Assembly (NCBI GenBank): GCA_023433655.1
Contig: JAEYUE010000162.1
Span: 1 to 5,133 of the forward strand
Source: Pseudomonadota bacterium
Lineage (GTDB): Bacteria; Pseudomonadota; Alphaproteobacteria; Caulobacterales; Caulobacteraceae
Reading direction: 5' to 3'
DNA length: 5,133 bases
Part shown: piece by piece, positions 1 to 4,833 of the stretch
Layout of the letters: each line of letters begins with the position of its first letter
Numbering within the stretch: the first letter of the stretch is position 1
The notes under the pieces: generated by a model
Database searches by the model: none
What the model saw: the letters and a program-made list of their open reading frames with translations, nothing else
Told to the model about the DNA's origin: nothing
Made by a program: the position numbers and the translations under genes

Positions 1-1617
1 CGCGGCCCCTATGTCGCCGCCGCCAATCCGCATGCGGTCGAGGCGGGGCTGGCGGTGCTGCGCCGCGGCGGCTCGGCCGCCGATGCGGCGGTGGCGGTGC
101 AGGCTGTGCTGGGGCTGGTGGAGCCGCAGTCGTCCGGCCTCGGCGGCGGGGCCTTCCTGATGCACTACGACGCCGCCACCGGCGAGGTGACCAGCTACGA
201 CGGCCGCGAGACCGCGCCGGCCGCCGCTACGCCCGAGCTGTTCTACGAAAACGGCCGCCCGCTGCCGTTCCGCGAGGCGGTGCTCAGCGGCCGCTCGACG
301 GGCGCCCCCGGGGCGGTGGCCATGCTGGCCATGGCGCACGGGGAGCACGGCCGGCTGCCGTGGGCGGAGCTGTTTGACGACGCCGAACGGCTGGCCCGCG
401 ACGGCTTCGTGGTCAGCCCCCGGCTGGCCGGCTACATCGCCGGGACCTCGGGACAGGCGCGCACGCCGTGGGCCACGCGTTACTTCACCAAAGCGGACGG
501 GACGCGCTACGCCGCCGGCGACCTGCTGCGCAATCCGGCCTACGCCGACAGCCTGGCCGAGCTCGCCGCCGGCGGGCCCGACGCCTTCTACCGCGGCCGC
601 ATCGCCGGCGAGATCGTCGCCGCCGTCTCGGAAGGGCCCCGGCCCGGCGCCCTGACCGGGGCCGACCTGGCCGCCTACGAGGCGGTCGAGCGTGGGGCCC
701 TCTGCCGGCCCTATCGGGTCTATGTCGTCTGCGTGCCGCCGCCGCCGTCCAGCGGGGTGGCGGTGCTGCAGTTGCTGGCCATGGCCGAGCAGACGCCCGA
801 CATCCTCGAGGGTCCCGACAGCGCCGACGCCTGGATGGCCTTCGCCCAGCTGCAGCGGCTGATGTACGCCGACCGCGACCGCTACGTCGGCGATCCCGCC
901 TTCGTCGGCGTGCCGGTGCAGGGCCTGCTCGATCCCGACTATGTCGCCGCGCGCGCGGCTCTCGCTCCGGCCCTGACCGGCGCGGCCGAGCCCGGTTCGC
1001 CGCCCGGCGGGGTCTTCGCCGGCCCCGACGCCACGCTCGAGCCGGCCGGCACGTCCCACCTCGTCATCGTCGACGCGCTGGGGAATGCGGTCAGCATGAC
1101 CACCACGGTCGAAAGCGTGTTCGGCTCGGGCCGCATGGCCGCCGGCTTCTTCCTCAACAACCAGCTGACCGACTTCTCCTTCGACCCGCTGCGCGACGAC
1201 GGCGGCCCGGCGGCCAACGCCGTCGCGCCCGGCAAGCGGCCGCGCTCGTCGATGGCGCCGGTGATCATCCTCGACCGCGACGGCCGCTTCCTCGGCGCGC
1301 TCGGCTCGCCGGGCGGAACCTCGATCCTCGCCTACAACGCCAAGGCCCTGATCGCCGTGCTCGACTGGGGCCTGACCATGGAGCAGGCCTTCGCCCTGCC
1401 CAATCTGGTCGCCCGCGGCGACGGCTTCGGCGCCGACACCGAACGCTTCCCGCCCCCGCTGCGCGAGGCTCTCGCCGCCAGCGGCATTGAGCTGCGCCCC
1501 AACGCCAGCGAGAACTCCGGCCTGCACGGCGCGATCTGGCGTCGCGGCCCCGACGGCGCCTGGGTCTGGGACGGCGCCGCCGACGACCGCCGCGAGGGCG
1601 TGGCGCGGGGGGAATGA
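1..1617 (+). CDS. ggt: Gamma-glutamyltransferase (glutathione hydrolase), 5'-partial
   Basis: Ntn-hydrolase that cleaves the gamma-glutamyl bond of glutathione and related compounds and transfers the glutamyl group to water or an amino acid; family members are normally periplasmic or secreted. The frame is open from base 1 (RGPYVAAANPHAVEAG, a typical GGT beginning), so the real start and any signal peptide are off the left edge and the GTG at 55 is internal. Of 538 visible residues, R69 in DGRETAP matches the substrate-carboxylate arginine. T351 (codon 1051-1053, AGTSHL) is the expected self-cleavage site and catalytic nucleophile, giving a small subunit of 188 residues, normal for the family. 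D391 in NNQLTDFS, S416-S417 in RPRSSMAP and G438-G439 in GSPGG match the glutamate-binding and oxyanion residues. All key residues are present, so it should be active. It ends at TGA 1615-1617 and converges on the minus-strand gene at 1714. Family confidence is very high; substrate preference cannot be read from sequence. Confidence 0.96.
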   Translation, partial: RGPYVAAANPHAVEAGLAVLRRGGSAADAAVAVQAVLGLVEPQSSGLGGGAFLMHYDAATGEVTSYDGRETAPAAATPELFYENGRPLPFREAVLSGRSTGAPGAVAMLAMAHGEHGRLPWAELFDDAERLARDGFVVSPRLAGYIAGTSGQARTPWATRYFTKADGTRYAAGDLLRNPAYADSLAELAAGGPDAFYRGRIAGEIVAAVSEGPRPGALTGADLAAYEAVERGALCRPYRVYVVCVPPPPSSGVAVLQLLAMAEQTPDILEGPDSADAWMAFAQLQRLMYADRDRYVGDPAFVGVPVQGLLDPDYVAARAALAPALTGAAEPGSPPGGVFAGPDATLEPAGTSHLVIVDALGNAVSMTTTVESVFGSGRMAAGFFLNNQLTDFSFDPLRDDGGPAANAVAPGKRPRSSMAPVIILDRDGRFLGALGSPGGTSILAYNAKALIAVLDWGLTMEQAFALPNLVARGDGFGADTERFPPPLREALAASGIELRPNASENSGLHGAIWRRGPDGAWVWDGAADDRREGVARGE

Positions 1618-1620
1618 TCA

Positions 1621-1710
1621 GGCAGCAGGCGGCAGGCGGCAGGCAGCAAGAGGGCCCCGGATGGCTCGGGCGCAGGACTTCCTGCTGCCCGCTGCCTGAT
1701 GCCTGCTGCC
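1621..1710. repeat. Inverted repeat of 4+4 heptanucleotide units; probable bidirectional terminator
   Basis: The left arm (1621-1648) is four perfect 7-base units of the form GGCRGCA. The right arm (1683-1710), read on the minus strand, is also four 7-base units: GGCAGCA, GGCATCA, GGCAGCG, GGCAGCA. The arms are in register: 24 of 28 positions are exact complements, two more would be G-U pairs in RNA, and two mismatch. The 34-base loop is 1649-1682. The left arm starts 4 bases after the ggt stop codon and the right arm ends 3 bases before the stop of the convergent minus-strand gene, so the element fills the gap exactly where a two-way terminator is expected. There is no U-tract, so termination is inferred from structure and position. 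The heptad pattern suggests a repeat family seeded between convergent genes rather than a simple hairpin. Confidence 0.75.
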
Positions 1711-1713
1711 TCC

Positions 1714-2589
1714 TTACTCCGGCTTGATCGACAGCTGGAACGCCAGCAGCCCCTCGGACACGTCGGTGTCGACGCCGTGGCCGGCGCGCAGGCCCTCAGC
1801 CTCGATCTCCCGATAGACGAGGCCGACCGAGCTCTGCACCGGCCCGCGGCGCAGGGCGACGCCGATCGAGGCGTCGCCAAGGAAGGCCCCGGAGTCGTGG
1901 CTGACGCCCGAGCGGGCGTAGTCGCCGTCGCGGTTGCGAGCCCAGTTGTAGCCGACCGCCCGGCCCGAGCCGGCGGCGTAGACGTACCACCGCGCCCGCT
2001 CGCCGAAGGCCTCCTCGCCCTCGGGGACCAGCCGGTCGAGATCCCGGCCGATGCGCAGGGTGGCCCCGGCTTCGGTCACCTGGCCCCGACTGCCCACGCC
2101 GACGCCGAGATGCGGCGTCAGGGTGACGTCCAGCCCGTCGCCGGTCTGACCCAGGGTCTCGGTCCAGCCGCGGGTGTAGGTCAGGTCGTAGTGCTCGGCG
2201 TCATACGAGGCGGCGTCCAGCGGCCCCGGCGGCAGGGGCGAGCCGTCGGCCCGCCGCACGCGGCCCTCGGTGCGCAGCCGCAGCCGGTCGCGGTACTCCC
2301 CGCCCTCGTACCAGATCTCGCGATTGTCGGCCGCCCAGGTCGAGGACAGGTTGCGGGCCGGGTCGTAGCCTGACCAGTCGCCGGCGGGCTCAAACCCCTG
2401 CGCGCCGGCCTCGAAACGGGCGTCGCGGTCGATGCGGGTGAGCAGGTCGGAGACGGTGGCCGGGCGCTCGTGCTCGACCCGCCACGGATCGGCGATGGCC
2501 TGCTGCGGCGTCGGCGGAGTCAGGGCCAGGGCCGGCGCCGCAAGGGCCGCCGCCATTCCCACTCCCGCACTGAACGCCGTCAGACGCAT
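1714..2589 (-). CDS. Exported outer-membrane-type protein, DUF2219/LpxR-like, apparently without LpxR catalytic residues
   Basis: The protein has 291 residues from the ATG at 2587-2589. I chose this over the in-frame TTG one codon upstream because GAGGGG lies 7 bases before the ATG. A clear Sec signal peptide occupies residues 1-22 (hydrophobic core, cleavage probably after APALA), then a Pro/Gln/Asp-rich segment. The body is rich in alternating polar/hydrophobic and Gly-containing stretches typical of beta-strands, for example 151-181 (DVTLTPHLGVGVGS, AGATLRIGRDL) and 201-262 (WYVYAAGSGRAVGYN, then SHDSGAFLGDASIGVALRRG and a VYRE strand). That last part resembles the C-terminal half of the DUF2219/LpxR outer-membrane lipid A deacylase family. 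LpxR enzymes carry an Asn-Asp pair at the start of the mature barrel; here residues 23-110 show no such motif, and the C-terminus (SIKPE) is not the usual aromatic. I infer a barrel-type envelope protein of unknown activity. It reads in the same direction as dcd but 109 bases downstream, so probably separately transcribed. Confidence 0.8.
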   Translation of the reverse strand: MRLTAFSAGVGMAAALAAPALALTPPTPQQAIADPWRVEHERPATVSDLLTRIDRDARFEAGAQGFEPAGDWSGYDPARNLSSTWAADNREIWYEGGEYRDRLRLRTEGRVRRADGSPLPPGPLDAASYDAEHYDLTYTRGWTETLGQTGDGLDVTLTPHLGVGVGSRGQVTEAGATLRIGRDLDRLVPEGEEAFGERARWYVYAAGSGRAVGYNWARNRDGDYARSGVSHDSGAFLGDASIGVALRRGPVQSSVGLVYREIEAEGLRAGHGVDTDVSEGLLAFQLSIKPE

Positions 2590-2698
2590 CAACGGTCCCC
2601 TCGTCCGTTAACGCCCCGAGCCTGCATGAACTTCGCCCGAACGCCAACTGACTTTGCTGATGACCGACGAACGCCGTCCGCGATGTGGCGGTTCCGCC
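2590..2698 (-). other. Gap between dcd and the LpxR-like gene, with Shine-Dalgarno and weak promoter/terminator signs
   Basis: Read on the minus strand, GGCGGAACCGCC (2687-2698) abuts the dcd stop. It is perfectly self-complementary apart from its centre but short (4-5 bp), with no U-tract, so it is at most a weak dcd terminator. A TTGGCG (2642-2647) is -35-like, but the segment 17 bases further on (CAGGCT, 2619-2624) is a poor -10. The Shine-Dalgarno GAGGGG (2597-2602) is clear and fixes the ATG at 2589 as the start of the downstream gene. No small ORF stands out. Confidence 0.45.
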
Positions 2699-3730
2699 TC
2701 AGCCCCAGGCGCGGAAATGCTTGCTCAGCTTCAGGCCCTGGCTCTGATAGTGGCTGCCGCCCTCGCCATACAGCCGCGACGGCCGCTCGGTCAGGGGCTC
2801 GTAGACCAGCCGCGCCACGATCTGGCCGTGCTCAAGCAGGAAGGGCGTGTCGTGGGTGCGCACTTCCAGCACCCCCTTGGAGCCCGCCCCGTGGGCCTCG
2901 TCGGTGCCGAAGCCAGGGTCGAAGAAGCCGGCGTAGTGCACCCGGAACTCGCCCACCGAGGGGTCGATCGGCGTCATCTCGGCCGCCTGCATGACCGGGA
3001 TCTCGACCGCCTCGTTCGACGCGAGGATGTAGAATTCGCCCGGGTCGAGCAGCAGTTCGCCGCGCCGCACCGGCAGCGGCTCCCAGAAGTCGCGCGGATC
3101 GTGGCCGTCGATGCGGTCGAGATCGACCACCCCCGCGTGACGCCGTCCGCGATAGCCGACGATGGTCCCGTCCGCCCCCTCCAGATCCACGCCGACGCTG
3201 CGCGTCTCCAGCTTGGGCGGCTCGCCGGCCTTCAGCCGCAGCTGGTTCAGCCGCGTCCCCGGCCGCACCAGGATGGAGAAGGTCTGCGGTGCGATCTCCA
3301 GGTACAGCGGTCCGTCATAGCCCTCGTCGACGTCGTCGAAACTGGCCCCGCGGTCGGTCAGCAGCCGCACGAAGACGTCGACCCGCCCGGTCGAACTCTT
3401 CGGATTGGCCCGCGCGATCAGCCCCTTGGGCAGGGCCAGCCGCTCCTGCAGCCGGGCGATGTAGACGCAGCCCTTCTCCATCACATAGCCGGCCGACAGG
3501 TCGATCGGATGCATGACCACGTCGGCGATGCGGTCCTCGACCTTGCGCGCGCCGGGCAGGAAGGAGGCCCGCACCCGCCAGGCCCGGTCCGACAGACGCA
3601 GGTCGAGACTGGCGGGCTGCACCTGGTCGGCGTCGAACGGCGTTTCGGAGGCGATGGCGCCGCCGGCGATCAGCGCCTCGATGGACTGCGACGGCAGGAT
3701 GCCGGGAACGGGGGACGAAAAGCTCTGCAT
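2699..3730 (-). CDS. dcd: 2'-deoxycytidine 5'-triphosphate deaminase, tandem two-domain type
   Basis: Cytosolic enzyme that deaminates dCTP to dUTP, feeding dUTPase and thymidylate synthesis. At 343 residues it is nearly twice the length of E. coli Dcd and matches the alphaproteobacterial double-domain form, two dUTPase/Dcd-fold domains in one chain. Domain 1 (about 8-170) has GILPS, QPASLDLRL (38-46), NPKSSTGR (109-116) and LYLE with E145, then RPGTRLNQLRL. K111, S112, R116 and E145 align with E. coli R110, S111, R115 and catalytic E138. Domain 2 (about 195-343) has HYAGFFDPGFG (265-275), GVLEV with E289, GQIVARLVYEPL (302-313) and a Dcd-like tail, YGEGGSHYQSQG then LKLSKHF. Domain 2 keeps the glutamate but not a clear SSxxR motif. 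The ATG at 3728-3730 follows GGAG by only 3 bases, a tight spacing, but the next residues reach the conserved GILP at the expected distance. It is divergent from apaG across a 93-base gap. Confidence 0.95.
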   Translation of the reverse strand: MQSFSSPVPGILPSQSIEALIAGGAIASETPFDADQVQPASLDLRLSDRAWRVRASFLPGARKVEDRIADVVMHPIDLSAGYVMEKGCVYIARLQERLALPKGLIARANPKSSTGRVDVFVRLLTDRGASFDDVDEGYDGPLYLEIAPQTFSILVRPGTRLNQLRLKAGEPPKLETRSVGVDLEGADGTIVGYRGRRHAGVVDLDRIDGHDPRDFWEPLPVRRGELLLDPGEFYILASNEAVEIPVMQAAEMTPIDPSVGEFRVHYAGFFDPGFGTDEAHGAGSKGVLEVRTHDTPFLLEHGQIVARLVYEPLTERPSRLYGEGGSHYQSQGLKLSKHFRAWG

Positions 3731-3745
3731 CGTCTCCGCTTACAC

Positions 3746-3750
3746 GATTC
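3746..3750. promoter_or_regulatory. GANTC (CcrM methylation) site in the dcd/apaG divergent promoter gap
   Basis: GATTC on the plus strand (GAATC on the minus) lies 15 bases upstream of the dcd start codon. In Caulobacterales, GANTC is methylated by CcrM, and GcrA activates certain promoters carrying methylated GANTC. I find only two other GANTC sites in the window (1892-1896 and 2517-2521), both inside the LpxR-like coding region, so this is the only intergenic one. Regulation of dcd by GcrA/CcrM is inference; a good -10 element cannot be picked out. Confidence 0.5.
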
Positions 3751-3789
3751 CGCGCCCCGTCTCTCGTGCGGTCTCGCCTGCTGCGCCGC

Positions 3790-3818
3790 TTGACCTGCCG
3801 CCCCGCTGCGCGACGATG
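3790..3818 (+). promoter_or_regulatory. Possible apaG promoter close to the start codon
   Basis: TTGACC at 3790-3795 is a good -35 hexamer. The segment 17 bases on (ACGATG, 3813-3818) is a weak -10. If used, transcription would begin at or within a base or two of the apaG ATG (3824), and no convincing Shine-Dalgarno precedes that ATG (only GGCGGC directly beside it). Both facts fit a leaderless mRNA, which is common in Caulobacter relatives, but the -10 is too poor for a firm call. Confidence 0.3.
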
Positions 3819-3823
3819 GCGGC

Positions 3824-4234
3824 ATGCACGACACGCCCGCCTATGAAGCCGAGACCGAAGGCGTCCTGGTTCGCGTCCGCCCCAGCTATCTGGCCGGACA
3901 GTCCGATCCCGACGGCGGGCGCTGGGTCTGGGCCTACCAGGTGGAGATCGTCAATCTGACCTCCGTGCCGGTGCAGTTGATGGCCCGTCGCTGGGTCATC
4001 ACCGACGGCCAGGGCCGGGTCGAGGAGGTGCGCGGCGCCGGGGTGGTCGGGGAACAGCCTGTGATCAAGCCGGGCGACAGCTATTCCTACGCGTCGGGCT
4101 GTCCGCTCGGCACCCCGACCGGCTCGATGGTCGGCGGCTATTACATGACGGACCTGTCGACCGGCCGCGCGTTCGAGGCCGCCATCCCCGCCTTCAGCCT
4201 CGACGTGCCGGGTGAGCGGCGCGTGCTGAATTGA
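3824..4234 (+). CDS. apaG: ApaG family protein (Co2+/Mg2+ efflux-associated)
   Basis: The protein has 136 residues, slightly longer than the usual 125-130. It is a single fibronectin type III-like beta-sandwich (ApaG/DUF525 domain) across nearly the whole chain: WAYQVEIVN (36-44), RRWVITDGQG (55-64), VRGAGVVGEQPVIKPG (69-84, containing the family GxGxxG at 71-76) and GGYYMTD (104-110). In Salmonella the homologue (CorD) was linked to cobalt resistance and magnesium efflux, and in enterobacteria apaG sits with apaH; the molecular function remains unclear. There is no signal peptide or membrane segment, so it is cytosolic. It is divergent from dcd and is the first gene of a two-gene operon: its TGA (4232-4234) overlaps the Shine-Dalgarno of the next gene. 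Family assignment is firm; the biochemical role here is not known. Confidence 0.95.
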   Translation: MHDTPAYEAETEGVLVRVRPSYLAGQSDPDGGRWVWAYQVEIVNLTSVPVQLMARRWVITDGQGRVEEVRGAGVVGEQPVIKPGDSYSYASGCPLGTPTGSMVGGYYMTDLSTGRAFEAAIPAFSLDVPGERRVLN

Positions 4235-4238
4235 GGAG
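4233..4238 (+). promoter_or_regulatory. Shine-Dalgarno of the VOC gene, overlapping the apaG stop
   Basis: GAGGAG at 4233-4238 shares its first two bases with the apaG TGA stop and lies 5 bases before the ATG at 4244. A terminating ribosome would sit on this site, so translation of the two genes is probably coupled. Confidence 0.75.
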
Positions 4239-4243
4239 CCCAC

Positions 4244-4642
4244 ATGACCAAGGCCCTGCCTGACGGAACCGAGGCCGCGCGCCCGTTCCTGCCGACCCGC
4301 GACTTCGACGCCAGTCGCGCCTTCTATCAGGCCCTGGGCTTCGAGATGTTGCTCGACGGCGACGTGGCCATCTTCCGGGCCGGGGCGGCCGGGCATGGCT
4401 TCATTCTACAGCGCTACTATCAAAAAGACTGGGCTGAAAACTCGATGCTTCAGCTCATGGTCGACGACCTCGACGCCTGGTGGGCCCATATCCAGACGCT
4501 GGACCTTCCGGGCCGGTTCGGGGTGCAGCCGCCCAAGGCGCCTGCGCTTCAGCCCTGGGGGCTTCGCGTCGCCTATCTCTTCGACCCGGCCGGGGTCCTC
4601 TGGCACGTCTGCCAGCGTCGGGCGGGCGTCGCATGGGACTGA
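4244..4642 (+). CDS. VOC-fold protein, bleomycin-resistance/glyoxalase-like
   Basis: The protein has 132 residues, the normal length for a single-chain VOC (vicinal oxygen chelate) protein with two beta-alpha-beta-beta-beta halves. The first half contains RPFLPTRDFDASRAFYQALGFE (13-34, with the family AFYxxLGF signature) and FILQRYYQKDWAEN (53-66). The second contains LMVDDLDAWWAHI (71-83), QPWGLRVAYLFDP (103-115) and GVLWHVCQ (117-124). The usual His/Gln/Glu metal ligands of glyoxalase I are not evident: the first-strand ligand position is F and the last-strand Glu is replaced in the WHV segment. This fits the bleomycin-binding-protein branch, which sequesters ligand rather than using a metal. 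Real ligand unknown; true drug resistance is not implied. It follows apaG by 9 bases with a strong, overlapping Shine-Dalgarno, so it is co-transcribed. Codons around 4403-4450 are unusually AT-rich for this genome. Confidence 0.88.
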   Translation: MTKALPDGTEAARPFLPTRDFDASRAFYQALGFEMLLDGDVAIFRAGAAGHGFILQRYYQKDWAENSMLQLMVDDLDAWWAHIQTLDLPGRFGVQPPKAPALQPWGLRVAYLFDPAGVLWHVCQRRAGVAWD

Positions 4643-4650
4643 AGTCGGGG

Positions 4651-4700
4651 GTGAGGGGGCTGCGTCAACCCGGAGAACCGCAGCCCCGCCCCGGGCTCAC
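4651..4700 (+). terminator. Hairpin after the VOC gene; possible operon terminator
   Basis: It starts 8 bases after the VOC stop. GGGGCTGCG (4656-4664) pairs perfectly with CGCAGCCCC (4679-4687) around a 14-base loop. Outside it, GTGAG (4651-4655) can pair with CTCAC (4696-4700), leaving an 8-base bulge (4688-4695) on the 3' side. The 9-bp GC-rich core is stable, but there is no U-tract downstream, so intrinsic termination is uncertain; a transcript-end or stability structure is as likely. Confidence 0.45.
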
Positions 4701-4771
4701 CGCCGCCGACGGGGGCGGCGGGAGACGGACGGCGGCCCCTCTAGGGGCCATTCGTGACAGCCGTATGGCTG
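4700..4771. other. Three successive short hairpins in the VOC/gcrA convergent gap
   Basis: Three perfect short stems follow one another: 4700-4707 with 4714-4721 (8 bp, 6-base loop); 4734-4739 GGCCCC with 4744-4749 GGGGCC (loop TCTA); and 4758-4762 CAGCC with 4767-4771 GGCTG (loop GTAT). None is followed by a T-run on the plus strand. I see no ORF with a plausible start and Shine-Dalgarno in the gap. Confidence 0.4.
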
Positions 4772-4815
4772 AAAAGGGCGACGCGGTGCGCTCAAGCAGC
4801 GAGCGACCGCGGCGC
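4772..4815 (-). terminator. Candidate intrinsic terminator of gcrA
   Basis: Read on the minus strand, downstream of the gcrA stop: CGCGGT then CGCTC (4811 down to 4801) pair with GAGCG and ACCGCG (4793-4789 and 4787-4782), an 11-bp stem with one bulged base (4788) and a 7-base loop (4794-4800). Three more pairs are possible beyond one mismatch (4813-4815 with 4778-4780). The stem is followed within six bases by TTTT (4775-4772). It lies about 20 bases past the gcrA TAA. The short, displaced U-run keeps the call moderate. Confidence 0.55.
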
Positions 4816-4833
4816 GAGCGTTAGCGCCCTGCT

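Noticed and set aside
55..57. GTG as the start of ggt.
   Set aside because: The frame is open upstream to base 1 and encodes the conserved GGT start region (AAANPHAVEAG), so the true start is off the window.
468..1490. A 340-codon plus-strand ORF in another frame of ggt.
   Set aside because: The Arg/Ala/Pro-rich translation is typical of the +2/+3 shadow of a GC-rich gene; ggt motifs are intact in frame 1.
1621..1710. A CRISPR array or minisatellite in the heptad region.
   Set aside because: The units are only 7 bases, contiguous without spacers, and arranged as inverted arms; this is a hairpin, not an array.
1699..2373. A plus-strand ORF opposite the LpxR-like gene.
   Set aside because: The minus-strand frame has a signal peptide, a Shine-Dalgarno and beta-strand patterning; the plus frame starts inside the heptad repeat and has none of these.
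2590..2592. TTG as the start of the LpxR-like gene.
   Set aside because: It would sit only 4 bases from the Shine-Dalgarno; the ATG right after it has the better 7-base spacing.
2654..3793. A 379-codon plus-strand ORF antisense to dcd.
   Set aside because: The opposite frame encodes an unmistakable dCTP deaminase. The antisense product is compositionally biased, with no recognisable motif, as expected for shadow frames in GC-rich DNA.
3740..4396. A 218-codon minus-strand ORF opposite apaG.
   Set aside because: It overlaps the well-supported apaG and VOC genes and the dcd promoter gap and shows no domain.
4480..4824. A plus-strand ORF running from within the VOC gene into the gap before gcrA.
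   Set aside because: It starts inside a real gene in another frame, and its tail runs through hairpins; the composition is Arg/Gly/Ala-rich.
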